Source: Eonycteris spelaea (Eukaryota; Chordata; Mammalia; Chiroptera; Pteropodidae). From it: DNA of 64,000 nucleotides. A program made the translations under genes and the position numbers. The DNA is taken from assembly GCA_003508835.1 (NCBI GenBank), contig PUFA01000313.1:930001-994000 (forward strand), read 5' to 3'. A model generated the notes under the pieces. It made no database searches, was not told the DNA's origin, and worked only from the letters and a program-made list of their open reading frames with translations. Shown piece by piece: positions 1 through 11,344 of the stretch. How positions within the stretch are numbered: the stretch's first letter is position 1; every line of letters starts with the position of its first letter.

Positions 1-174
1 ATTATTACATGAAATACTGTCCGTACATTGGTTCCCATGTATGAATCTACAGATGAGTCCTCTTCTCTAGAGTGCCAATTCTTATCTTCAGTGTTTATGT
101 TCTCATAGCTCAACATCAGCAAGGTTCAAAGTATAAAATCACATTTTTTTCTTTCTTTCAAAAGTGTTTCCCAG

Positions 175-178
<4 letters not shown>

Positions 179-216
<38 letters not shown>
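179..216. repeat. (GT)n microsatellite
   Basis: An uninterrupted GT dinucleotide run. The 84-codon frame crossing it translates into a Cys-Val repeat and is an artefact of the microsatellite. Confidence 0.97.
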
Positions 217-219
<3 letters not shown>

Positions 220-443
220 AATGTCTCCACCATCAATCAGTGGCCTGATCCTAAACCCTAAAGTCATCTCTGACTCCTCCTGTACCCAAACATCTTGTGA
301 AGATTCAGAGCCAGACTTAGAGTGTTATCCTATAAATCCTCATTTGTTCCCTTGTCTTGGAATTCTAAGCAAACTTTGTCTGTCCCTAATCTCCTGGCAT
401 CTCTCTCCTGTTCTATAAGTGATAATAAAAATTACTGACAGTG

Positions 444-787
444 TTGTGACAACATGGATGGACCTTGAGATAACCATGTTAAGCGAAATAAGCCAGACAG
501 AAAAAGTTTAAAATCACATGATATCACTTATATGTGGGATATAAACCTAAAAGCAACAAATGAACAAAACAACCAGAGACTCATGGACATAGACAATAAA
601 CTAATGGTTACCAGAGGGGATGGGGGAGGGAAGGTAGATGGGGAAAGGGGTTAAATATGTAGTGACAGAAAGGAATCTATGGGAGATGAACACACACACA
701 TATAAATATATATATGCCTTACTGTTGAAGTGTACAGCTGAAACTTATTGGATTTTGTTAACCAATGCAACCACCAAAAATAAATTA

Positions 788-822
<35 letters not shown>

Positions 823-835
823 ATAGATAGATAAA
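444..835 (+). mobile_element. 5'-truncated L1 3' end with target-site duplications
   Basis: The sequence matches the end of L1 ORF2 and the 3' UTR on the forward strand (the 'ttaagcgaaataagccagac' and 'atatgtgggatataaa' blocks) and ends in an AAAT-rich tail (about 788-835). The 11-bp repeat TACTGACAGTG lies on both sides, at 433-443 and 836-846, so the insertion is only 392 bp and strongly 5'-truncated. This is standard target-primed reverse transcription. The perfect duplication suggests a fairly young copy. Confidence 0.93.
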
Positions 836-1529
836 TACTGACAGTGACTGAAATGATATCAGGAAGGCCTTTCGACACCAGGAATGCCATTAGTTGGACC
901 TGAAAGCCTTACAAATAGTTAAATAATCTCCTGCTATCTCTTGATTAATCTGTGGCTACAATTCCCTTCTTAAACTATCTGCATCACCCTTTTGAATTAG
1001 AAGACCATTATCTTTCCTGGATAAAACAGGTGCAAAATAGAAAATTAGTAGTACGGAGTTTTTCAAATAATCCATGAACATGATATCATTTTGCCCCATT
1101 TTTCCACCTATAGAAATATTTGCAGTCATCAACACTGTGACCACCCTCTTCTTGATATACATTGCTTATGTGATATCATTCTCCCTTGAGTTTCTTTTTC
1201 TAAGTACAACCCTTTTTTGGACTCTACCAAATCATCTTCTTTCTCCACCCGTGCTTTAAAATTTGTTTCCCAAAACTCTCCGTGGGTTCATTCATCATTT
1301 TTGCCCTTGAGACTTTACCAGTGTTCTCTCATTTGGAAGACCTCTACTGCCACCAAACTCACACATCTGAATCTTCAGCTCATAATTCTTTTCTTGAGAT
1401 CCAACTTCCTCTTTGACATCTGCACTTGGTTTTTCTTATAGACTATGTAACCTCATCCTGTCAAATGCTAAACCATTCACCTATTTTTTTTTTCTTCTGG
1501 GATTTATACACATTATTGCTAGGTGCCTT

Positions 1530-1880
1530 CATAAGTTTGGGCTGCTATAACAAAAATATCATAAGCTAAGTGGCTTAAACAACAGACATTTATTTCTTAC
1601 AGTTCAGGAGGCTAAAAGTCCAAGATCAAGGTGCCATCAGGTCTAGTGTCTGATGAGAACCCTATTTCTAGTTTCTAGAAAGCTATTTTCTTATCTTGAG
1701 GAAGAAAGCCAGCTCCTCAGGTTTCTTTTTTATAAGGAAAATAATCCCATTATGGGTGCCTTGCACATCTAATTATCTCCCAAAGGCCCCATCTCCAAAT
1801 ACCATTATATTGGGGATTAGGATTTCATCATATGAATTTTGGGAGGAAATAAACATTCAGTCCATAGCACTAGGGTTGGG
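1530..1880. mobile_element. MaLR/ERVL-type LTR remnant
   Basis: Text such as 'gctgctataacaaaaatatc', 'agtggcttaaacaacagaca' and 'ttacagttcaggaggctaaa' matches a widespread mammalian MaLR-type LTR. The exact subfamily is not certain. It is diverged, with no coding content; the 79-codon frame at 1696-1935 lies inside it and is spurious. Confidence 0.6.
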
Positions 1881-2164
1881 AAGGTTATGGCAAATTTTGA
1901 TGCCTGAGATATTAAAGCAATCATATATTTTATAATGTGGTTTCTGACCCCATATTTAAGGCAGATTTAATAGTACGACCTAACAAGTCTTTGAACAGGC
2001 AGAAAAGGAATGGTAAATTTAAGTATTTATTCAATCAGTCAATAAACATGCACTGAACATTTACTTTGTGCCAGAGATGATAGTCATTATTAATGTGCAT
2101 GAACTATGGTCATCCCTAACCCTCATGGAGTTCAAAATGTGGCTTATTGTGTTGATTTTAAGTT

Positions 2165-2565
2165 AATGTGGTAATTAATTTTGTGTCAACTTGACTGGAC
2201 CATGGTGCCAAAAAATTTGGACAAACATTATTCTGGTTGTGTCTGTAAGCCTGTTTCTTGGTTAAATCAACATTTGAATTGGTAGGCTGAATAAAGTGGA
2301 TTTCTCTCTCTAATGTGGGTGGTCCCCATTTAATCCATTGAAGATCTGAATAGAGCAAAAAAAAAACCCTGACCCTCCCGTAAGGGGGAACTCTTTCATT
2401 GTTTTTTCCTAGCCTTTGGACTTAGAGTGAAATGTTGATTCTTCTTGGATCTTTGGATCTTGGAACAGCCAACTTTAGGACTGGAATTTACACCATTGGC
2501 TTTCCTGGTTCTCAGGCTTTTGGGCTCAGACTGGAACTACACATAAAATCAGCCTGAAACCAGAG
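2165..2565. mobile_element. Second MaLR/ERVL-type LTR remnant
   Basis: Blocks such as 'ttttgtgtcaacttgactgg', 'aatgtgggtggtccccattt' and 'ctggttctcaggcttttggg' are characteristic of an old mammalian LTR family. It is cut off at its right end by the LTR that begins at 2587. Confidence 0.6.
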
Positions 2566-2586
2566 GGCAAAAGAGTCCTGGGCTCA

Positions 2587-3065
2587 TGTTGCCTGTGACA
2601 CTCAGCCAACAGACTGACACAGGAGTTGGATATTTTGAATAAGCGTTTATTGTCAGAGCACCAGTTATCTGAGAAGGCAGCAGGTTAACATCTTCGAAAG
2701 TTCCTTGCCTTCTCAGTCCAGTTTAGGGTATTTAAGGTTAAATCTGGACATTATTTCAGGAGCTACATGACAGTTCTAGGGGGGTCTGCTGTGCTTCATG
2801 GAGCCATTCCTCTGGCAATGTGGTCTTCTGGTGGTGTTTGCAACCCAGGAACAAAGATGGGAGTAGTCTGGAAAGGATGCTAGACCAGAAGAATTGTGAT
2901 CAGTAAGTATAAGGACATTAATCATAAGTTTAAGGGCAGCTTTCTATGGCAGAGGACATTCCAAGCTCTGGATCAAGCTGCTGGGGACAATCTATTGTTC
3001 AGCTATAAGGGAAGGAAAAGTGAAGCTGGGAACACTATGTGGTCTCTACTGCGGAGGTCCCAACA
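2587..3065 (-). mobile_element. ERV LTR, reverse orientation
   Basis: The 479-bp interval begins TGTTG and ends CAACA, the inverted termini expected of a retroviral LTR. On the minus strand it has a TTAAATACC TATA-like motif near 2730 and an AATAAA polyadenylation signal at about 2645, then a short U5 ending in CAACA. Immediately to the right the forward strand is pyrimidine-rich ('cccttcctcaattccc'), which reads as a polypurine tract on the minus strand. This fits a 3' LTR whose internal region lies to the right. The flanks do not match as a target duplication, which argues against a solo LTR. Confidence 0.62.
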
Positions 3066-5950
3066 GTACCCTTCCTCAATTCCCTACTGTCAAAAGGTAG
3101 AGTCCATAACTATGAAATCAGTTTAAGATGGAATTGATCATGTGACATTGAAGGAAGGCTTGGGGCTTAGGTGACCACCAGGCCCTTGGTACCCAGCTGG
3201 TAATGGATTTACAAGCAGGAGCACATTGAATGCAACAGCAAGACACATTTCCTATAATAATAAACAAGAGAAAAATAAGAAACATTTCCATCTAACTAGT
3301 GAAGCTGGGAAGCCAGGAGGTGAATTAGGATAGACCAAGGCCAAAAAACAAAGCCTCTTTGTTTGATTATTCCTTGATCTTGAGGGAATAAGGGTGATGA
3401 CTGCTCTGGCTACTTTCTGCTGAAAAGGGGCAGAGTTCAGGGTTAGAGAAATGACACTGTTCTTTATTCAATTGAAAATATTATCCAAGTCTTAACTTCC
3501 CTGGAGATATCAATGTAGGTGCAGTGTGATACAGTACCTACTGCATGGACTCCTTGCTTTACCAGTAACCTAAAGCAATTCTATTATTTAGGACCAATGT
3601 GCTGAGGACCCTAAGGTGATCTATTAGAGTCTTAGAGCTTGAGTAGTAATGGGCCAAATAGCTGACTATACAGGCTAAATTCTATGATGTCAGGTATTTG
3701 ATAAAAGATGTCAGGTGCTAAGGCCAGCTTTCCCTGTGGCTTACACAGCATTGGTCACTGAGATTGTTTAAACATGAGCTGTTGTTGCAGTTTTCTAAAT
3801 TTTATATCGAGTTGCCCATCTTTAGTTTACATGGCTTAAAAACAAATAGGTTTAGTTTTCAATGATTCCTAGTTAGAGGATGGGAGAAAAATTGGAAACA
3901 TATTTGGAAAGTCATATGTAGATATTAACTAGAATTCAGGATCTAGTCTAAATCACAAGTAGAGAACAAAATAAAATCTAAAAGACAGTGAACAGCATTA
4001 GAATCTAACATCCACAAAAGTATATTATAATTTTTAATAAATCATTTTTTCTCTCTAATCACCCCAATTTTTACTAAAGATAGCCAAATTAAGACATTTA
4101 TTTGCAAAACAAATCCTTTTTATAAATTTGTCTTATTTATTTACATAAGTCTAGCAAGAATATTAATTAACCATAAGGATACTTTCAATTTTGCTTTGCT
4201 GGAATCTTTCATAAGGAATCTTTAGATTGAACTTAAAAGGTCTCCTAAGGCCAGAAAAGCTAAGGCAAGGAATTGCCATCAGAGGATGCCTACAATGCCT
4301 ACAAGTTTTGGCTAAGTTCCTCTCTTTTTGAGGTCTCCAAAATGTCTTAAGTTTCCTGCACCTTATATGCTGGGAACCATATAAACAAGATACCAGGCCA
4401 ATATTTGCAAGGGCTTTTACTGGCTTCTGTAAGTCAATCTTAATTCCTTAAAGGTGTCTGGTCATGTCCAAGTCTATGCCTCTCTCTCAAGCATGACATT
4501 CCAGTCAAAGTCTTCGTAATAAAAACCAGTTTCTGATCACATTCTATTTCAAAGAGAAGAGATTCTTACTGAACTTATGCAAGTAATCACATTGCCATGA
4601 AAATAAAAATATTCACCCATTAAAAGTTTCTGGATTCTGCAGGGCTCAATATGGAGAAAAATAAAAATAAAGGTTCTATTTCTGTTCACAAAGGTATAAT
4701 TTACCAAATTGTTAAGTCATGGGTAGTTTAAAAGAAACAAGTTTCCTTTTACATTTATTTAATTTACTTGTTCCTAACAATTAGGTTTAGATTACTAATG
4801 ACAATCTTACCATATGAAGTTATTTTTCTTGCTGACAGATTTTGTAACAAAGATAACATGAATTTATTTGACTAGTAAACCTAGGTAGAATACAATCATT
4901 ATTTAATGCTGATGATTCTAAAGATATGCCCATTTAACCAAACCAAATGAAGAACCAGCTTTAATACCAAACATTTTTTTCAGATCATGTGACTGCAAAG
5001 CATTTGAGCTAGTCTGTTATATTTTGAGAATTCTCATATATATGCTACTTTGTTTAAGTGTATTTAGTATTACAAATTAGCAACAGCCAAACTGTTATAT
5101 CTAGGACAAACATACATAGATATATATAAACATACAAACAGAGATCTCATAGCATAATAATTCAGTGAACCATTGAGCAACCAGAGCTCCCCAGGAAAAA
5201 AATATATATATATATATCAGCTAAGCAATATTAAATAATACATTAGTTTATCTTTAGTCAATGGCTCATAGCCATGAGTTTGCCCAACAAACTCTCAGCT
5301 GGGACTGAAACCTTAGATCCCATTGTTGAGTTGGAACAAATGTGACCTCACTTAGTACAAACTTAAACACAAAGATATGGATTCAAGTATTTCCTGGATC
5401 AAACAGACAAAACAAGAGCTAGCTACAGACTCAGACCGGAATACCAGAAACAGAAACCAGACTTGGCCAAGTGACAGATTTAGATGTGACTTCGTCTTAC
5501 TCCACACACGGTTGTTGACCATGAGACAATCAGTTGGTGGGCTAAAACTGGAAACCAGATATGGCGACTTTTACAGGGTAATAGCTGTCAATCATAAGCA
5601 CAATTCTAGAACCAGAGCAAGTTTCCAACTAGAGCTCTTTAGCAGTGGGGCTGTGGGGCACTGAGCCTTACTGGACATCACAATCTGACCTATTGGCACC
5701 AACAAGTCAGTATGACCCCCAGATAGCCCTTACAGAGGAGACCCAGATGGTGAGTGCAAAAGCCTCCAACTGTGTATACCGGGCCCACCCTGGCCTCTGA
5801 GCTAATGGTTAGAGGAGACCAATACACCAGATTTAAAGAGTCAGAATTGAAGAAAAAAAAAACAAAGACAGGAAAGCAGGCAAACGCTTATTCTATCACA
5901 ACTGGACAGAAGGGCATCTGTGACTGGCAGCCCTGGGTACAACACCAAAC
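3066..5950 (-). mobile_element. Probable decayed ERV internal region
   Basis: This 2.9-kb stretch follows the reverse-strand LTR. It has no long open frame on either strand; the longest is a 101-codon frame at 5754-6059, which runs past its right end. I infer that it is the degraded internal part of the same provirus, because of the polypurine-tract-like sequence at 3066-3085 and because nothing else is recognised. No second LTR was found at the right end. Part of it could equally be unrelated unique DNA. Confidence 0.3.
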
Positions 5951-5954
5951 CTGG

Positions 5955-6985
5955 ATGATTATCCAGGTTGCTTGTATTAGTAGTTTGTTCCTTTATTATT
6001 ACCGAGTAGTATTCCATTATATAGATGTATCACTTTCCACTTATCCATTCTACCACTGAAAGGCATTCGTGTTTAGAGTTTGAGGTGACCATTAATAAAG
6101 CTGCCATAAACATTCAATTTCAGGTTTTTGTGTGACCAAAAATTTGGGGGAAATACCTACGGCAAATACAGTATGGGTGGAACTACTGGGTGCTATAATA
6201 AACATTGTTTAACTACAGGAAACTTCTAAATAGTTTTTTTAAAAAAAAAAGCATACCTTTTTACATTCCCCATCAATAGTGTATAAGGGATTCAATTCTT
6301 CTTCATCTTTGCCGGCACTTGTTTTTGCCAAGTTGTTGTTGTTTTCCCATCCTAATAGGTTTAATTGTGGCTTTAATTTTATTTCCCTAATGTCATCTTT
6401 TAATGTGATTAATTGTCATCTATATCTTTTTAGTGAGGTGTCTGCTCATATATTCACCAACTTTTAAAAAAATCATTTTCTTTTTAAGTTGAATTTTAAG
6501 CATTCTTTATATATTCTGTCCTTTATATACAAGTCCTTTGTTGGGTATATTATTAGCAAATATTTTCTCCAAGTCTCTAGCTCATCATTTAATTTTCTTA
6601 ATGGTGACTTTCTCAAAATAAAGATTTTTTTTTAAACAAATTTAATTATGCTTGATTCATTTTTTTCTTTCATGGACTATGCTTTTGGCACCACGTCTAA
6701 GAACTCTTCGCTAAACCCAGGTCCCAAACATTTCCTCCTATGGTTTCTTATAAATATCTTACAGCTTTATGTTTTACTTTAAATCCATGTACAATTTTTA
6801 GTTAATTTTTTATAAGCTATGAGGTTTAGATTGAGGTTCATTTTTTTTTCTTATGGACGTCCAATCATTCCAACAATAAACAATATTTGTTGAAAAGACT
6901 ATCCCTTCTCATTGATTTGCCTTTGTGCCTTTGTTGAAAACCCCTTTTCCATGGATGTTTATCTATTTCTCGACTCTCTATTCTT
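5955..6985 (-). mobile_element. L1 fragment, ORF2 C-terminal part
   Basis: The reverse complement of the L1 ORF2 end is readable, including 'gagtagtattccattatat', 'taaagctgccataaacattc' and 'tgtgcctttgttgaaaaccc'. It is diverged and carries no open frame of length. The run of A at 6240-6250 is internal. Confidence 0.85.
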
Positions 6986-7389
6986 TTAAGTGTTTTTAAT
7001 TTTGCTGGTAATACCAGTCTGGAGGTGGGTTCTACTGACTGGTGATAAGTGAGCTGGCTTTTGTTCCACCAGAGAGTGACTTAAGGGATGAAGTTGATCC
7101 TCACTGGATGGAGAGTTCTTTAATCTGATGTGGGACAAGGAATGTGAATTAAAGAGATTTAGGAGCAAACATTTTTGTTGGCATAGTCAGTATTGAGCCA
7201 TGAGGGATCACATTCTTCACCCCATTTGCAACTGAGTATACAACTTGACTTGTTTGGACCTGTTTTTAAAACATATAGATCTGCTGGGGAAAATTGACTT
7301 TAAAAGATATAGATGACTGATTCCCTTTGTCCAAAATAACTTCTCCTACTTCCCCCTATGTGCCTCCACTGACTTTCCACTAGGCAAAT

Positions 7390-7590
7390 AAATGCTTAGT
7401 TACCTTAATCTTATCAGCCTTACCCTGATATCTCCTCACTCCTCATGAAAGATTACGAACTCTTTTATCCCACCTTCCACAGACCCTTATGAAGTTCCTT
7501 TGTGCAGGGGTTGAGTATGATCCACCTCTGCTCCACAGCACCTAGGACAGTGTCTGGCACTCTGTAAATACTATGTGTTGGTTGTAATTG
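7390..7590 (+). mobile_element. L2 3' end relic
   Basis: Weak match to the L2 tail ('cacagcacctaggacagtgt ctggcactctgtaaata'). The sequence upstream (6990-7390) shows nothing recognisable. Confidence 0.5.
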
Positions 7591-7684
7591 AATTTGTTCT
7601 TGATTATTTTGGAACAAAGTAAATAGCATGAGGCATTTATGTAAAACATTTTCCAGAATGAAGGGAAGTCTGGATGATGGTGTA

Positions 7685-7830
7685 TGGGAGCTAGACTGAG
7701 TCAGGGGACCTGAATTTTAATCTCACCTACCATAAAGCAGTTGTGTGACTTAAGTAAGTTTTTTCATCTCCTTCTAGAGGCTATGTTCTTTTCTGAAAAA
7801 GGAGGAGACTGGATGAGAACAGAATTTGGA
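7685..7830 (+). mobile_element. MIR SINE relic
   Basis: The MIR core order is preserved: 'gacctgaattttaatctcac' then 'gttgtgtgacttaagtaagt' then a 'tttttcatctcc' block. Confidence 0.7.
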
Positions 7831-7869
7831 AAAGTCAGTGCTTACAGGGGTCAGATTAGACAGGCTATT

Positions 7870-9375
7870 AATATAGATTGATGAAATATGATGGGTATAA
7901 GAAAAAGTTGCAGCAGAAGCTCATTCATAAATGACAGTTGGCATTCTGTCTCTCTGAGAGATCTGAAGGAGTTGTGGGACTGGAAATAACTGAACAATCA
8001 TACTCATGTAAGGGGCCACTGTCACTCAGCTCCAGCTGAGTTTTGACCTATGAGATCAGCACTGCCATACCATCTGATTTTTCAGAAGCTGCAGAAATCC
8101 AAGTTTTATGCAAATCCATACTTTTATATATTTGCCTTCAGTTTTAAAAAAATTACCATGTGGGCTAATGAAAATCCCAAGAAAACCAATTTTGGGGCAG
8201 ATCTTTGGTTTGTGACCTTTGATAGAGAAACTCCATGACCTTTTCATAAGGTTTCTGGGTTTGATAATGTTCTGCTTAGAAAGCAGGAAGTTGAGATGAA
8301 TAATTTACCTCTTAGCCAAAGGTACATCTAACAACATTAAGGATTTTTTTAATATTAGCACCTTTGAAAATTAAATCCTTTACTAAATAATATTAACAGC
8401 TTCAGGTACTATTAAGATAACATGTAATATTTACATTCAGGAAGAGGTATAAAAAGTCAGTTATTAAGACATTTGTAGCAGTGATAAAATCATAAAGTAT
8501 TTATTAGAAACACTTTTATTTATTTAATTCTTTATGTTAATGCAGAACTCATCTATAGCCCAGGTGGCTCATAGCCAAATGTAAGAACACTGTGTAATAC
8601 TCCCCATTTGAAAGTATTGCGTTATCAAGCACTAATAGAATGGGTTTGGCACACCTGCCTACTCCCACTATTCCTTAGATTGTTGGCCAAGAAGGGAAAC
8701 TGTCCTGTTTCTAATTTAAACTCCTCAGTCAACATTTACCTGGAACTTCATGTTGATGCCATGGACTGCTCAGCTCCTGGGCTGCAACTCACCCCACATT
8801 GGCTTTCTGTGCCCTCCTCTTTTCCATGTTGCAGACCCTGGGAAACTCTTCCTCTCCATTCTTGCTGAACTGCCCGCACTTACTTCCTCCCTCTGGAACC
8901 TCTTCCTGCCAAGGCTGGCCTCTGAGAGGGAAAGAGTTTCTTCCAACAGCTCCCTTTCTTTAAAGCCCTGAATACAAACCACAGAGCCATTTATTGATGT
9001 GGGCTCCCAAGTCCTTAGAGTCCTTGTTCCAGAACTCTAATATTCCCCTAACCTTGCTAGTGTTTCTGGCCCTCAGCCTCATGTTGACACTCTGTTCAGA
9101 TGTAATCAGGGCTAGAGAAGTGATCAGCAGAAATGGTTAGTAGGCCCCATGACCCCATCTCATTCATGAGAATAGATAATTTTATTTCTATGGAAGACCT
9201 TGAGCTTGGGTTAGCCAGTTACCAGGTATCTGTCCTACTCAGAAACAATGCTATTTTCCTTTTCCTCACTCAAATGTTTGTAGAACTGTAGGAAGGTAGG
9301 ATATTTGCTAAATGGTCATTGGAGGATTAGCAGGTACTCTAACAACAAGAGTGGCTCCCAGTTGGCATTGTAGGA
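7870..9375. other. Unique sequence, nothing recognised
   Basis: No repeat family, RNA gene or convincing coding frame was seen. The frames at 8608-8982 on both strands overlap one another and lack any family signature, so I treat them as chance. Confidence 0.6.
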
Positions 9376-9379
9376 AGAA

Positions 9380-9560
9380 CTCAGGAACTTTGAACTCTTT
9401 ACCTTTGAGTGGTCTTTCTCCTTCTGTAAGATAGAGATGATCACAGCATCCACTTTGTGGCGTTGCTTGGGCAGGACCAAATGAGATACATGACTTTAAC
9501 GCTCATGGCACAGTGCCTGGCACAAAGGAAGACTTCGCATATAAATGAGAGTGTCATCGT
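9380..9560 (+). mobile_element. MIR SINE relic
   Basis: The MIR 3' half is clear: 'ctccttctgtaagatagaga', 'gcaggaccaaatgagataca' and 'ggcacagtgcctggcacaaa'. The start codon of the 231-codon frame that follows lies inside this relic. Confidence 0.8.
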
Positions 9561-10284
9561 TATCACTAGGAAGAACCCCATTTATGCGGGTCAATTTCCT
9601 CTTGGGAAAGCTCAGGAGCACGCGGTCTGCCCGTGAGGAAGAGCAGGGAGTCTGTGTTTCATCACACATCCTGGGTGATGTTGTGGCCCTGCTGCCTGTT
9701 GGTCATTGCCTGAAGTCATCACCTAGTTCCTTGCCTCAGTACGGCTGTCTTGGAACCCTCAGTAACTCCTTGGAGGTTCTCCAGAGCACATGTGCAAGTC
9801 CTGTAGCTAGGGCGACTGTAAAAATCTGGGTACCAGGGATGGCACAGGCCGTGACAGGCAAGAACGACACTGGCTGCAGTTCGGGTTCTGGCCGGACAGG
9901 CTTGCAGCAGCCGGACAGCGGCCCTGCCCGCAACCACCTGCGTGCCGGAACCGCGCCGCGTCCCCAACCTCCGACGTTCAACGTGCAAAACCCGTCCTCT
10001 GACCCCGATCCTCACGTTCCCAGGGGCGACTTCGTGGCACAGAACCGTCAACATCTGATTGAATCAATATGCAATCCCTTCTCTCCATGGCAAGGCTTAC
10101 GACAGGCCTCCTCTTGGGAGACGGCTCGCCACTGCGGGTCCTGCCTGGGGCGGCTCCTTCCAGCTCTTCTCCGAGTTGCAATTGAAGAGGCGCTTGCGCA
10201 CATGTGTGATGGTGACGCCAGCCTCCACTGGGCTAAGTAGGGCACAGGCGTCGTCTGCTGTGCGTCTTCCAATGCACACCGTGG

Positions 10285-10450
10285 GTGTCGCAACTTCCTG
10301 AGGAAACCGAGGCTGAGAGGGATGATGCGTGTGTGTCCCCAGGCGCACGACTAGCAGGTGGCCTTTGCTGGAACTCGAACCTGTGTCCTGGACTTTGGAT
10401 TCTGGCCCTGACTTCGCCCTTGTCAAGCAGGGTCATCCAGCTTCTCCAGG
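10285..10450 (-). mobile_element. MIR SINE relic
   Basis: The reverse complement of the MIR core is visible: 'gaggaaaccgaggctgagag' followed by 'gctggaactcgaacctgtgt'. Confidence 0.75.
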
Positions 10451-10689
10451 TACTCATTCGTTTGAAATGTACAGCAAGACACTGCATGGACACAAACTCT
10501 TGGCTGTCTCCGGAGCCCCCGCCACTACCCTCAGTTGTGAAGCCCGTCTGCAAACCCACGAGAGCTACATAGGGGAAAGATGACCTGGCGTGACATTCCT
10601 GATTTCTCCTTCACCTGATGGGAAGAGGCAACCCTTTGGACTTCTCTCCCTGAGCACCTGCTCTGAACGTCAGGCCAGCATGACCCGTG

Positions 10690-10830
10690 TTTAAATCCAG
10701 GATTTGGGGTTAGTGAGCTCGTGTTCCACTTCTAGCTCCAGCACCTCGTGCGTGTGAGTGACCCTGGAGAGTCACTTTATCTCTTGGAGTTTTTGTTTCC
10801 TCACCCTTTGGTTGGGCAAACGTTGATGAC
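10690..10830 (+). mobile_element. MIR SINE relic
   Basis: MIR order on the forward strand: 'cacttctagctccagcacct', then 'gagtgaccctggagagtcac', then 'gtttcctcaccctttggttg'. Confidence 0.7.
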
Positions 10831-11344
10831 TGTTGTGGTGGCCAAGGCTGTTTATGGTGGAGACGGATGAGAAATTCACGGCGCTGTGAGGGAGGCCTGA
10901 CAAATAAGCGACAAGAAGACAGGGGTGTGAGAAGTGCAGGAACGGGCAGTGTTCTGACGGCGCATAAGGGGAGTCCCCCTGATCTGCGCCCTCCTTCCCC
11001 AAGTGCCCGGCTTCGACGGCTTCATTCTTCCCCGTTAAAGAATATGCATAAGATGTCCTCCATCCATAAAAGCCCCTCCCACATTTCCCCCTCCATAGAC
11101 CCCTCTGTCTACTGCATCCGTCCGTCTTTGAGCCTCGAAGATGCCCCACATCTCCCTTTCACAGCTCCCGCTGGTTCCTGCCACATCTCAGCATATTTCC
11201 CGCGGAGGCTGCACGTCGGATTCCGCTGTGTGCTCCTCCCAGCTCCGCGCTGGCCCGGGGAAGGAGCTCAGCACCTGATCAGGGACTTCACCTGGGCAAG
11301 TGCTCAGCAAGGGACTCTGCCGTTTCCATAAGCTCCTCTGGTGC

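Larger units (their letters stand above)
9590..11340. other. GC- and CpG-rich stretch, densest at 9870-10050
   Basis: Base composition changes abruptly from the AT-rich surroundings. CpG dinucleotides are dense between about 9870 and 10050 and scattered to 11340. A 231-codon frame runs from 9545 to 10240, but long frames also occur on both strands here, as expected where GC is high and stop codons rare. The protein has no recognisable domain. The stretch also contains MIR relics. It could be a decayed CpG-island promoter or just a GC-rich patch. No splice structure or polyadenylation signal supports a gene. Confidence 0.5.

Noticed and set aside
164..418. 84-codon frame with Cys-Val repeats
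   Set aside because: Translation of a (GT)n microsatellite and its flank.
9545..10240. 231-codon forward frame, the longest in the window
   Set aside because: It starts inside a MIR relic, lies in GC-rich DNA with overlapping long frames on both strands, and shows no domain or splice context.
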